From assembly GCF_933775445.1 (NCBI RefSeq), contig NC_065873.1:5456001-5520000 (forward strand): a DNA stretch of 64,000 nt, given 5' to 3'. Positions 34,181 to 47,419 of the stretch are shown here, in pieces; position 1 is the first letter of the stretch, and every line of letters begins with the position of its first letter. The notes under the pieces were generated by a model. It was not told the DNA's origin. It saw nothing but the letters and a program-made list of their open reading frames with translations, and did not search any database. A program made the position numbers and the translations under genes. The stretch is from Argentina anserina. Taxonomy: Eukaryota > Streptophyta > Magnoliopsida > Rosales > Rosaceae.

Positions 34181-37100
34181 TCAAAGATACTTGGCCAACC
34201 AAGGTAAATCCCTGCTCTCCTGCAGTGCAAATGCCACATCGTCACTGAAATAGAGCCGATAAAATCATAATCAATCACAATTCAAGGTGTTTTCTTATGG
34301 CACTGCTGTAAGATGAATGGGTGAAGTAACATGTAAAGTTGTAAACACAAATTTGACAAAACTTGTCTTCTCAGTTATATAAAAGTGAATTCTGCAGTTT
34401 TGGTAAGAGGGATGAACTAATACGACACCAATGGTTGAACTGAAGGATGCTCTATATGATATTGTACCTGACTACTGTTACACTATTAAAATAAGAATGC
34501 CGCCCTGCGGTCACACTTTTAGTCGATGATAACAATTTGACAGTGAACAAACCTCGGAAAGTTGAGCTGTAACTTCTGCAACCTGTGCTTTGCTCCTGAT
34601 TCACATAGAATAATTCTGCATTCACCAAGCTTACAACTGCCAAAATGATAAAATAAATTAATAATTTCTAATTAAATATTAAATTGAATCACATATCTAC
34701 AATCAAGCTCTTTAAAAAGACAATATTGATATGACTGATATCAGTTCTTTGTATTATCATTTGTATGGAAAGGGATGCTGACCGAAAACCATATTGTTTC
34801 AAAAGATGCATTCAAAGCCTTCACCTCTTAGATGGTAAAGAAATTTATGTCATGCCCCATGCATATGCTCAGAACTTATAAACTCATACGCCTTACCCAA
34901 CTTTCAACAGCATATCATGTCCAGGAAATGCTTCTCCATTGCTTGCACACAGATTATATACTGTCATTGCCAACTGCAGTGCAAACCGAAGCTTTAATGA
35001 GAACATATACTTACGAAAAGTAAATATATGAAACTGGTACACCAAAATCAATAATTTGGTTTTCATTTGTGATGCGACTGATGGTTATCCAGTTTCCCGG
35101 GACACCAATATTCTATTTGCCAGTATCTAAATCTCAAGCCTAATGAGCACCACCATCTGTGGTAGATACTAACTTCAAAAACAAAGAAATTGAATGAATA
35201 ATACAAATAGTGAATAGTCATGTCATTCATGAAAAAGCTGAAGAAACTCACCTTCTCAAAAGTAGTTTCACCCATTCCGGTTTTATACAGTTCATACACC
35301 ATAGCAGTCAAATATATTTTACTCAGTTTGGAACAAGTTTTCATCACCTGCAAAAGAATAGTAGTCATATAAGATTTAGCAAACTTTATCTGCTTCCAGA
35401 AAAGACAACTCTTAACTGCAACAATTTTTATCTTTTTAAAACCCCCACATATATCCCGGTCTGGATATCATTTAACAAACTATTACAGTATTGTACTATA
35501 CACCTATTTGAAGAGCATCAATTCTGTCTTCTCAGATATAAATTACCATTAAAATATATTTAGTCAAGAACAGAAACCTACCTGGATATGAGGTGCCTGG
35601 AACATTTCTTTTATGGCTGCTTCAACCTCTGCCATACCAACAAGTGCTTTACCTGTAGAGTTAGAGCGTATCATACTGTAAGTTAAAAGCACTGACGGCA
35701 GAGCAAGATAACATGCTAAACAAAGAAAGCACATATTAAGAGACCTGCAACAAATGACGATGTCAAGTCAGGCAAAAGAAAAGTTCTTTCCATAAAATTT
35801 TTATTTATTTAAACACATCAAATAGAAGAAAGAAGTAAATAATGACAACTCCTTGATCACGATTTTTGGAGACAATTGAGGTATAATGAGGCTGGGAAAG
35901 TGATTGGTTCACAGCACATCAAAACAAAGCATCAGTATTCTGAACTAAGACCAGATAGTTAAGTCAGGGTGTAGAGACATAACCAGAATTGTATAAAAAA
36001 GGGCAGGTAATTTCCATAGCACAAATATTTAAATTTCAATGCATCTATGCCTTCTATCTAAAGATGGCCTCCGTAGAAACTAAATTTGATATATACCACC
36101 TAAGCATGAATACTTAACTTATCTTCAAGCATTGTTTCTAGTAACAAATGGAAGAAGCAGACTTCAAGTAGAAACACAATACTTATCTGTTGAATTGATT
36201 TTATTCATCTGATAATATCTTCAACAAAAATAACAGAGGCAATACTTGAATTGATTTTGATTTTGCAGAATTAGTAGTTTCTACTATCTTATTATCAAAT
36301 TCTAAGTGAAATTATCATATGAATGAAATTAGGCAGTTATGTGATTGGTAGAAACATATTCTTGTATACAAGTGCATGACCAGCATATAATTCAGAAAAA
36401 AGGAAAACGTAGCTTTGTCACTAGATCTATCCAGCATAAAAACTTATCAAACATGGTCGTACAACTTCATTGGAGTGTGCAGGTCGATTCAGGACAGAGT
36501 ACCAAAAGATAACAGTTATCTTCAAATCAGTTTTTTATTTAGATTTTTTAACTTCGAAGCATCAACTTGTGATGAAGTCAGTCTGGTGATCAATAGTTGA
36601 AGCATGTATACCTTCAGAAGCATTGTTGGGAGTTGATAGTAGCTTCTTTATGCGGTAATCTGTGATTTCAGCTGCACGCCTGCATATCTCCAATGCACGA
36701 CGAGCATCTCCAGAAATAGCTGCTACCTAGAAACATGTTTAGATAATCTCAAAGATCAAGGATCAAATTGAATCTCCTAATGAAACAGAAGGAATATACC
36801 AACCTTTCTTGAAGCAAACTCTATAGCTTGTTTTTCAAATGCATCAATTCCTCTAAGCCGACTTGAAATGATCTCTTGAAGCTGCTGGTAATTATAAGGG
36901 CCAAAGCAAAGCCGATGGATTCCCATTCGACTTGAAATACGAGGAAGCAACTTTTCTGGGAGATCCATGGTATTTGCTATGCCTAAAATATACATTTTAC
37001 TAGGAGTTAAGGATGCAGTAAACAGCATACCATAGTCAACATCATTTTCTTTCACAATTACAGTTTCTACATTTATTCCTGATAACTGTTAAATGAAACA

Positions 37101-40030
37101 TCACTATTTTCTGAATAAATGCAATCATAATTGAACAAGTGAAAACTAAAACTGTACCTATTACAACTAATTTTGAGTGTGGCTTTGTTGGCCAGTCAAG
37201 GATGTTGTAGAGAACCTGAAACCAGAAGAGGACTGCATTAAAATTTGCATGTTTAAAAAATAATCAGAGTATTAATGAATGTTGTACAGCACAAAAAAAA
37301 TTATTATTTACGACTTTAACATCACAATATGCAGAAGGTACCAACTAAGAAGAGAAAAATTATTACCGATTGGTTTCTGGTCACGAGAAGATCAAGTTCA
37401 TCAATAAGGAGAATACAAGGTTTGTCATCCTCTTTTCCAAATTTCTTTCCATCAGAAAATCGCTCGTTTAGCAAGTGGAGAGCCTTTCTCCAACCAACTC
37501 GATGCCCACTTAATGCTTCATATATAACCTGTGCAAACAAAAGCTATATTACAGGACAACAAAGGTATCCGTTCTTGATAAGGATATAAGCATCATTGTA
37601 ACAAATTTACCCTGTAGATATTCTCCGGTGCCGCCAACTTTAGACCATTTATCTCCACGAAACAGTAAGGTTTTATATTTCCAGCATCAACTTCAGACCT
37701 CAAACTCCTCATTACTGCTAGTACACTCATAGTCTGCAGTTACACAAAGATGACAAAGAAAATTGCTACAAGTTGTTTCGTGCATAGAAAAGATGAAATC
37801 TGAAATCTATAGGCTTTATACTTATACACTAATGTAGCCACTATTTCATGAATAAAATTTGCATTACCTTTCCAGTTCCAGGAACACCATGAATGTAGAG
37901 GCAGCGTCCAAGACATTTATCATCAGATATGGCACCCTTGATGAATGTACTTATCTCCAACATTTCTCTGCATAAAAGCAAGTATTATTATCACTACACT
38001 GCTCAAATAATGATCATCAAAAGAAAATTTTCAATGCACTTATTCTTACATACTTATCCCTGCAAGGTAAAGACTTAGGCAATGATGCCAACAGTAGTGT
38101 TGATTTTGCTCTTTCAAGAGCAGTCTGCTTATGGCATCTAACATGCTTAGGGATTTTCTTCATTCCAATCTTTTGAAGTCCAAAGAACCGCCCCTTATGC
38201 GAATTCTGTAGATAGATAACCGACTAGTTAAATTTTGATCAGAAAACAAACTTAATAAGAAGCCTGAAACAAAAGAAACAAGTACACATACTGCAGCCAA
38301 CTCATGAGCTCGAGATGGTTTAGCCAGTATATTCTTTGTGCTCTCTTCTTCAAATTCAATTTCTTCTTCTGTATCAGAGTCTGAATCCTTGCCACGTTTC
38401 CAATCTTCATCAGTCTCGGCATCATCATGCTGTCAAGTAGTAAAAGACACAATTTCTTAGTGAACTTTATCTATTTTAAATTGTATACAATGCGGGGGGT
38501 CATTTCATGATATGCTTACCTCTTCATCATCATCAATTTCTGCAAGACGCTTGAAACTGTACCAGTGAATATCATATTCATATTCGCATAAAAAGACATC
38601 ATCCCCTTCATTGGCTTTGGCATATTCTTTAGGATTCATCACATAACAATGTTGAAGAATCGATTCCATCTGTCATAAAATGAATTAGCAAAGTAGTGAA
38701 CTAAGCAGTAGCATTTTTAACCTCTTATAAAATAGTGCAGCGATTCAAAAGGAGAAAAATATTGAAAAAAGACAAGAGACAAGCGATTCATAACTATTAC
38801 AAAGCAAGAACCTATAATCCCGGAGTAAAAGGCAAATCCAGCATTGATAGAAGCAAACAAAGGTGGAGTAACAAAATTGGGAACCGAATTTGACATAATT
38901 TCAAAATGCATAAACCATACCCATAAAATGATTGTAATGTAACAGTAGATAACAAAGAGAGCAAAGTCTGTACGGAGTGGAGACGAGTTGTAAATAGAGC
39001 AGTAGTGTAGCATTAAGTTCACAAATTGAAGAAAATAAATAGAACAGATATCAAGTAGTACCTCAATGTCGGCAAAATCATTCGTGCGATAAATCTCCCT
39101 CCTCAGATTATGAGGTTGTCTTCCAGCCGCAGTCTCTTCCGGAATAACATACCAACGCACCCGGCACCAATAAGTCCCATCCACTTCTTTCCATATACTG
39201 CACGACTCCAAACGAAACACAATTCCCACAATCACAAGCATTACAAACCAAAAGCAAGAACAAAAAAAAAGTTAAAAGCAACATAAGCATTGATTCTACC
39301 TCTCAATGCGGGCAGCCCACAAATCGCTGGAGAGAAGCTTGTCTCGAAAAGTCCTGACCAGCTTCCTCCCCGGAGGAGGTGCAGGCAGCCGAACCTCTTT
39401 CCCCAATTTGCGAGCCGCGCAATAACCGCAGACCCAATCTCCTTCAGGAACCTCCTTCAAGGGAGGCTTCAAGCATTTCAAATGAAAGCCACCCAAACAG
39501 TCATCACACTCGATCATCACAGCCTTCCCAGACTTGAAGCAAACCCTACATTGCTCCACCTCACCCACCTCTTCGTCGCCGTCCTCCTCCTCTTTCCTCT
39601 TCACATACACGTCACCACCAACCTCAAACTCGCCGCCGTCGTACACCACCTTCTTGTAGAACACCTGCCTCTTCCTCTTCTTCCCCTCCGACGGCTCCGG
39701 TGACACCGGCGAGAACACCACTGCGCTCGGCTTCTCCTCCTCCTCCTCGTGCTTCGATTTCTTGCCTTTGTGAACAGATTCGGAGGTCTTTGGCTTTGGC
39801 GGCGTCGAATCGTCGGTGGTAGATATGGGAGTTTTCCTCTTCTTCGGTGGTGGATCTTCGACTAGCGGCGCCAGAGAAGGAGGAGGGAGGGCGTCGAAGT
39901 GGAGGGAGGCGCGGCGCGTGGATCGGCGAGGAGTGGAGGAGAGCGGAGTAGGAGGGAGAGAAGGGGATGAGGAGGATTTGGGATCGAATCGGGAGGTGGA
40001 TCTCTTCTTGGGTGTTTGGAGGTCTCTCAT
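34181..40030 (-). CDS. ORC1: Origin recognition complex subunit 1
   Basis: Sixteen exons encode 811 residues: 39300-40030, 39062-39197, 38520-38669, 38292-38429, 38054-38205, 37868-37967, 37611-37733, 37367-37528, 37158-37215, 36804-36982, 36612-36726, 35582-35652, 35252-35347, 34897-34973, 34553-34636, 34181-34244. Every junction is GT-AG and in phase. ORC1 is the AAA+ ATPase of the complex that binds origins and loads MCM. The plant layout is seen: a basic, Ser/Pro-rich N-terminus; a PHD finger (about residues 161-204, CRVC...CDDC...CLKPP...CGYC) embedded in a BAH-like region; Walker A GVPGTGKT (463-470, split by an intron); Walker B LLIDELD (550-556); and a winged-helix C-terminus ending LPWLAKYL. 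Plant ORC1 PHD fingers read histone H3. Length is normal for plants. Confidence 0.97.
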
Positions 40031-40160
40031 TGCTGCAGCCTCCGCCGCAAAGCGAAGAAGAAGAAGAAGAGAGAAATCAACCCAACGGTGATTTGCCGTG
40101 GTTAAAACCAGAAAGAGAGAAATGCAGTAAAAGAGTCCATTTGGGACGAAAAATTAATTG

Positions 40161-40208
40161 GCGGGAAAATGGTGACACTAGTAAATAGGGTTTGGTGTAA
40201 GCGGGAAA
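40161..40208 (-). promoter_or_regulatory. Paired E2F sites upstream of ORC1
   Basis: Two perfect E2F consensus sites TTTCCCGC (minus strand) lie at 40161-40168 and 40201-40208, 131 and 171 bases before the ORC1 ATG and exactly 40 bases apart. E2F control of ORC1 at G1/S is established in Arabidopsis. The sites are seen; use in this plant is inference. Confidence 0.75.
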
Positions 40209-41998
40209 CCACACGCGGCCTTTTTCTTTTCTTTTTTTTCTTTTTTCTTTTTTTATATTATCGTCTCTCATTCCCGATTATTATGACTGCATGAGTATAC
40301 TCAGACCAAAAAAATGAGACTATGATCAGAGTAAAGAATTGGCATATTATGCAGAATTATATTAGGGTAAAGATTATTCTGGAGTAATAACAGCTCGATC
40401 TAGTCGTTCATAAATTCAAGAAGAGCCATTCTGTATATTTATACCAGGTATAGGGATTATATTAGAATGATTAGGTGATAAAGTCAAACATGTATTTGGT
40501 TGTGATTCTTTGACCACCCAGCTTTTCAGAAAGTCTCCAATAATCATCGAAGATTCAGTAGAAGGCTTCAGAGCAGTACGTGAGCTCATGCCAGATAGAG
40601 TTATGGAGTTCCTTGAGAAAGCAAATTCACAAAAAAAAAACAAGCTTGGTTCACCAAAACCATCCTCATTACAGCCCCGGCAATTCCAGCAAGCCCACTT
40701 CATTTTTCAATCACGTAGTTCAGAAAACCCTCTTCAGTTGCGAAGACCAGAAAGCAAAAGCAAATAAAATAACCAAACAAACACAACAGTTGACCCAAAA
40801 AATCTTAAGAAAAGAAAGAAAGAGGAAGAAACAAACCTGGAATTTACAAGTCAGAAAGGGAACAAAGCGTATGAATATAGGTTGCCGCACTCCTATACAA
40901 GAGAGGTGAACATAGCTAGGTTGAGTTACATGTATTTGTCGAGGAAACGATCTTCCTCGAGATCTTCGAGGTCCTGCTCAGTCTTCTTGTCGATCTAAGA
41001 CCTTGTCTAGAACCGGATCGAGGCTTCGTCCTCAGTTGGAGTTAAGTGTGCAGGCTCTCAGGCTCTGCTACTTTTGGGATCTCAAATTGTAATTTGGAAA
41101 TACTTATGTAGTATCCATATCACCATATGCTGGGACTGGAATTTGTGAAAAATGGAGAGCAAATATGGATATCCGCACAATTCCTTTGTTATTTTTTTCT
41201 GTTTTTTTTTTTTTATACACGAGGGATCATTATGACACCTAAAATGTCTATCTCAATTATGACTCGGATTTCTTGTGCTCAATACAGTGGTGATCAACGC
41301 TGAGATTGTAAATTTCATTAATACAATAGTTTTTTTATTCAGTATAAAAGGGTAATCGGGATTATTGTTAGAGCTTCTCGACCAAACGCCCTGCGCAACT
41401 ACTCATTTTTACCATTTTAATACCATTCAACATTCCCTTCAATCTTCACTGATTTCTATTCGTTTACCTTACGGTACTTCTCTTTCTTGTCATTCTTTAT
41501 GAAATTGGTGAGAACCTCCTTAGTCAAGAAAATCTGTATATCGGTGAACACGAACCATATAACAATTACGCGAAGATAGTGTTTCAGACTTGCAATGCAA
41601 TACTCCAGCAACAATATCACTTCGGATCTATAGTCTCCAAGGATACGCAATTGGAACATAAGGTGTAAAGGATCAAGACATGTTCTCATACAACAAGCCT
41701 GGTAAATTGGCCTATATTATACATTTTTAATCAAACGATGGACTGGAATATTAAAGGTGCAACAAACCTAACAAAGGCATCCCTGGTATCGTACTGAGAA
41801 ACATCTACAAATCAACAACCACAGCCCTAGCCCCTGATTGAGAAGAAAAAAGGGTCTGTCAACTACTATTTCTTCCAGATCTTCACCTAGTATTAGCCAT
41901 TCTACCCACCATTTCTTCTCTGGTTGTTATAATGTGAACTCCAAGAAAATTGAGAAAGAATCCAAATCAAACCAATGTCGTTACATTGCTAATGTTGA
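40209..41998. other. Intergenic stretch between ORC1 and the RBP45-like gene
   Basis: About 1.8 kb of AT-rich DNA. A short minus-strand segment near 40,690 (WACWNCRG) recalls the start of LINE ORF2 proteins, but the match does not continue. The right end is the 3' flank of the RBP45-like gene. No gene was seen. Confidence 0.4.
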
Positions 41999-44900
41999 CT
42001 AAGCTTGCTGCGGAAACACTGATGTTCTTAGCCACATGGGATGGCCCAAAATGGCCCTTCCATGTACAGCGAGGTAAGCAGCATTCAACCTAGTAAAAAA
42101 GAACAGAAAAAAAAAACAGAAAAATAGCAGCATTTAGCATATGAATGATATCTTCTGGAAACAGTCTGATAATTTTCCAACTCTAACCACTTAAAGAAGC
42201 AAGCATTTGTCTAGTATTAACCCAAAAGTATGTTTCTGTCATGCGACATCAACATTAACTTTTTATGAAAAAAAATACTCGATTTTTTTTAAAGAGCACC
42301 AACATACATGTTTGAAAAGATACGAGGGTCTGTAACTCTGTATGAAACCCAAAAAGTAATTGGACTCTCATGCGGAACCAACATTAACATTTGAACACTA
42401 CACAGTAAGTTTAGTTAATAACGCCTTCAAGTACAGCATTTTACTTTGATACCCACACCAAAAATGCCATGACCACTACCCAAACCCAAGCTACAAACTG
42501 GGGGCTACATACTGAAGTGCCCAACCCTATTATATTTATGAAGACAGGGTAGCTAGTTAGGTCTTGTTAGGGGGTTCAAACCTCAGATCATTGGACAAAC
42601 CATCAGCTACATTGCCTGTTCGTCAGTGGTTTTAGTTTTACTAGAGTAAAATGTATTGTATGGTTAATTATGTCACATTCATAAAAAAGGAAGAAAGCTG
42701 TACTTGTCAACATCAGGCGTAGCCAAGGAATCATCCAGCTCATCCCTCTGTTCAAAAGATGGAACAGTACCAGCCATAGCTCCCATATCTTGAACTCCAT
42801 CAACCTGAAAACAAGAAGTCAATCAAATGTCTATAAGCAATCCTTTATAACTTCCACATCCGTACGAAGTCAAATTGCATAAATGCAACAATTCATATAA
42901 GAAAATCTAAGTCTACAGTGTCTGGATACATTATAGAGATAAATTGTACCTCTGAGAAGCTGAAGTAAATCTATAAGCAGAGGGGATTGTTTGATGTGAA
43001 TTCCATTTGACAGAGAAAAAAAATTATCGACTCTCTGAATCCCCTCATTCTTCCATAACCCAACTGAACTCCCTATTCTTCCTATCAACTCTACTATATG
43101 TCTATATATATTATAGATACTATGTTTACAAACATATTTTTTATTTATCTTTACCAGAATTCCTCAAACTTCTATACAGACCCTGGTTCAAACTGTGAAT
43201 TCCTGCAGAACCATACAATCTTAATGATGCAAGAACTCTAGAATATACCATGTTGAAGGGGTTCTGGTGATACACAATATAGAAACAAATAGGACCTTCC
43301 CATTCCAGAAAACCCTTTAATAATAATTACACGCAGTCAGGCACCAATCTATACAGAATCACTATAATTACATTTAGTCGGGTATAAATATATTCTATCG
43401 AATAATGCATGCATGAGCCGTTACAGAACAACTGCCCCCAGTTTTGGTGGGTCATTCATGCAGCTTTTCTTGTTCTACTTTTCTCAATGGTTTATTTGTG
43501 TTTCTCTAGCTAGTAGCTACAGCATTTTAAATCTAAAAAAGGATGAGATGAAGGAAAAAGGTAAGGAATTATAATCTGTAAGAGGTGGTGTTTGCTACAT
43601 CATGAGATGCTTGAAACTTTGGACAATTATAGACAACCTAGTTTAGAAGGAAGAATGAATATTTCCTCAGGTGATTCTCTCATTTACTTTTTATTAATTC
43701 TCCAATTTAATTCAGTTGGTGATAACATGCATAATAGACTAGCAAAATATTAAATGATTTAAACATAAACTGATGCAGCAGACTAGCTGCTTAGGAACCA
43801 GGATCAACAAACTCTAAGTTTTAGAGGTTGAACACACACAGGTCTTAGGAATTAGGATTCACTCCCAGCAGTCCCAGGTTTCTTACCCTTATTTACGCTT
43901 CACATCTTAGTCTAGGCTTCACACCCAGAATAATTTGATTTAGGAATCTCTCCCAGGCTTCTCGCCTTAATCTAGGCGTCTCGCCAATCCCATCACAGGA
44001 CAAGTCAGAATATACTCTGCTAATTCTTATTCAACAACACATGTCTCAGCCATTCGGCTCTTACATATATTTTAAACTCTAACTGACATTAACTAGCACT
44101 TCAGACTCTCTAAAAGTTATAATTCTGAAACTGAAACATTATTAGGACTTTTAAGGGAAATTTTAAACTCCTAAACTGAAACCACAATTTGAAAAGACAC
44201 AACGCAGAAAGTTTAAAGGACATAAAGGTTAAAGAGTTCTAGAATCAGGTTCAGTTTTCTAGAATCCCTCCAAAGAAATTGATCAGGCCCTATGGAAAGG
44301 GAATGATAAGGAGCTTCCTTAATCCAATTCCTTTGTTGAAAAATCTTAACAGGCTTAGCCGCGATTTCCTCATAAAAAATCCATACAAGGGTAACAAAAA
44401 CATGGAGCACAATTACTCTTATGAAACAAAACTTGTACTATTAGGAAGAAAAGGTGAAGAAGAGTAAACACGACTTTGAAACTACACACACACACACCCC
44501 ACCAATAAGTTCGGGCCAACTACACTGAAAAAACCCATGGTTTGATGCATCTTTCAATTTAAAATCCCCACTGGTCAACTATACTCCTTCGTATTTTTCA
44601 TGTAGTTTCAGGAAAATAAAATATTTACAGGCTTTCTTTTTTTCTTTTGGTGAAAAGAAAATTATCAGTATCCCCAGGCCTCAGCCTTAGAGGAAGGATC
44701 TATCATTACTTCATTAGTGTATGACGTTATGGGATGTTAGTTCCCTTTAAAAAAATCCGTCTATGGGTATTTAAGGGACTACTTGACTCTTCTGCGACTC
44801 AGTTACAAGCTTCTGTGGACTTGTGGGCTTTAAAAGAATTGAAAAATTATACTCCAGTTGAATCATTCCAACAGTTTACAACAGTCTGTTTAAACAGCCA

Positions 44901-47328
44901 TTGAAGGAAAAAGAAACTTTAAAACCAAACTGAAAGCATCTATTTATCTATCCAAACTCGAATTTAAATAACATACCTGTTGAGGATATTGGCCGTAACC
45001 GGCATAGCCGTTGTATGCATACAATGATGGATCTTGAGTAGCTCCATAGCCATATGGATCATAGCCTTGACCATAACCATAATATGCATTCCATTGACTT
45101 GGATCTACTTGCTGGCCCCAGCTACCAGGTACATCCTACAAGAAGGCAGTTTGTCAGATAAGGATTGTATGCCTCTACGGGTGTACGAGCAACACTTTCC
45201 ATGAAACTAAAAATGGATGTAAAAATCTCTCAAAAATAAGTCTGTCTTGAAAGCTTCAGCAATTGCTACATGGGAAGCTTTAATTGTCATCAAAAATCCA
45301 AATTTGAGGCCTATCAAACTAAAAGTTTCTTCTGTGTTTACATCCATGAAGTGATGAAGAAATTTGAGAGAGAGAGAAAGAGAGAGAGAGAGTGGTGCAG
45401 TGGTGCTCAGTACCCACAGCAAGAGAAGAAAGAGATGAGAGAGGTGCCCCAGTAAGAGAAGAGAGAAGGTTGAGGGCTCAGACTTGAAAAGACTAAATTA
45501 CCCCTTGAATTTTTGACATACATCACTATACTAACGGTATCAATGACGTTGTGTATGATTAATGGGCGTAACTTGAATCTGACGTACTAAAATTTTATGT
45601 TTTGAAATTTGGTGTCCTGAAATTCATAGTGGTTAATAATTCATGTATACTTGCAAACTTTCCCTATATGAGGAGCAATACTCTGACTTGTTTTGTTAAA
45701 ATATTATAAATCACAAGTTAAAGTATGAATGTTTCACATCTCCAGAATAAAGACAATTGACTTCATAAAGAAGAAAAGCTTATATGCAGATGAACTTGTA
45801 GGACTACACATCACTTTTCCTGCATCACAATATTATACCAATAACAAACAGTCAATCTCATTTTTGCAACGACTTACTTTAATTAGTCTTTTAATTGACC
45901 GATCTTTCCTTCAACAAAATCAAAATGACTGACATATACAGGACTTCAGTCTAACAAAGTCAGAATTTTATCACACATCTGAATAAAGAGCTAACCTGTT
46001 TAGTTGTTGGGCTCCTACCCCAAGAAATGCGGACCACTTGTTGACCAATCATCTTTCCTTGCATCCTTTGTATAGCTTCTTCAGCAGATGACCTGTATGG
46101 ACAGAAGTGACAATAGTAAACAACAGAAGATAGGGGCGGCAAGAGAAAAACAATAAGATAAAAATACAGTGTTTTAACCCTAATTCATCAAATGTGAAGT
46201 ACAAACCTTGTCCCAAACTGTACAAAACCACAGCCTTTGCGGCTTTGCCTGCAGGAGTCTTAACATAGACAATATCTCCAAATTGCAGAAAAGTTTGCTT
46301 CAACTCCTCCTCAGCAATATTAGGATCCAAGTTTCCGACAAAATCTGCATTAGACAATAGACAACCAATCCGATAGTAAAAATATGACACAAGGCACAAA
46401 TACCCTCACTCAATTCAGATTAAACCGGGCTTACTGTAGTGTTGTTTGCATCATACTCTGCTGCTGGTACTACAGGAACTGCCGGAGTAGTGTATGCCGG
46501 AACAGGATAAACAGCTGCCAGAAAATTCCACATTTAAAAATGCATTCTCATACATTGCCGTAAAAACAGCATTAATTTACTTCTACTAATCTACTATCAA
46601 CTTATGAAAACCAGCATTACCTTTTGCTGCAACATATTGCTGCTGGAAACCGGTGGTCTTCTTCGGCGTGGCGGCGCTGATGCGCATTGGCCTAGTGGAG
46701 CAATAAACACCATCCATCTCAGTCATAGCACGGTTCCTCTCGGCCTCATCAGCAAACTTGACAAAGCCATAACCCTTGGAGCGGCCAGTGTTGGCATCGG
46801 TGACAACCTTGGCGCCTCTAACCGAAGGATAGGTGTTGTGAAAAGTCTCTTGCAGGACAAAATCAGTAACATCAGGGGCCAAATCACCTACAAAAATGGA
46901 ATGCTCAGGGCCAGCATCAGGCCGCCTTTCGCCGATTCCGAAAGAGGCCCAGTTCAGCCTGAAAGTCTGCTCAGTTCCAGGCATTTGAGTGCCGTTGTAA
47001 GCGTGGAGGATCCTCTCGGCTGCGGCGTGGGAGACAAACTCCACAAACCCGTACCCCTCCGGCTGCCCCGTCATTTTGTTTCGTATAATCTTGATTGAAA
47101 TAACCTAAACTCACACCATTGAGATAGTTATTTTTACATGCATTGGTTGATGTAAATGTAAGGGGGAAGGAAAGACACCTCGCCGGTGTGAGCGAAGCAA
47201 GAGGTGAGGTAATTCTCGTCGACCCAGTACTGTAGATCACCAATCCAGAGAGTACGGACTTCTTCCACTGAAGTTGGCTGGTGATGAGGATAGCCCTGAG
47301 GACCTGGCTGAGGCTGCGGATTCATCAT
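41999..47328 (-). CDS. RBP45: RBP45/RBP47-type polyuridylate-binding protein with three RRMs, frame broken in RRM3
   Basis: Eight exons: 47179-47328, 46621-47104, 46435-46514, 46207-46344, 45996-46092, 44977-45135, 42704-42804, 41999-42089. An undamaged protein would have about 430 residues. These nuclear proteins bind U-rich and poly(A) RNA. RRM1 has LWIGDL and GYGFVEF (67-73); RRM2 has IFVGDL and GYGFVKF; RRM3 has FVGNLDPN and CGFVQF; a Tyr/Gly/Gln-rich tail and AYLAVHGRAILG follow. Exon 4 lacks one T at its start and has an extra 8-base unit near 46235-46242, so the frame from exon 3 meets a TGA at 46300-46302, leaving 252 residues with RRM1 and RRM2 only. The other junctions are in phase. 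Start: two adjacent ATGs, 47328 and 47325. Confidence 0.92.
43772..44375 (+). repeat. Dispersed repeat, copy in the RBP45 intron
   Basis: Begins GATGCAGC...TGCTTAGGAACCAGGATC and runs to about GATTTCCTCA. It is homologous along its length to 60772-61297 in the SPP gene, with indels. It has no coding frame. Its type is unknown; a short non-autonomous retroelement or LTR relic is plausible. It lies antisense to its host gene, in a 2.2-kb intron. Confidence 0.75.
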
Positions 47329-47409
47329 ACTCTCTCCCTCTTTCTCTCCAATTCGTCGGAGCTTTCGAAACAAAACACCATCGAGGCCTCAACTCACCGC
47401 CGTTTTGCA

Positions 47410-47419
47410 ATATATATAT
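47410..47419 (-). promoter_or_regulatory. TATA box of the RBP45-like gene
   Basis: TATATATATT-type sequence on the minus strand, about 85 bases before the ATG at 47328. Confidence 0.45.

Noticed and set aside
36777..37055. Extended 92-codon frame starting MKENDVDYGML in ORC1
   Set aside because: It begins in the intron; the AG acceptor before 36982 gives the phase that joins VVIG to IANTMDLP.
40416..40703. Minus-strand 95-codon frame with WACWNCRG, like a LINE endonuclease start
   Set aside because: The resemblance stops after about ten residues and no reverse transcriptase follows.
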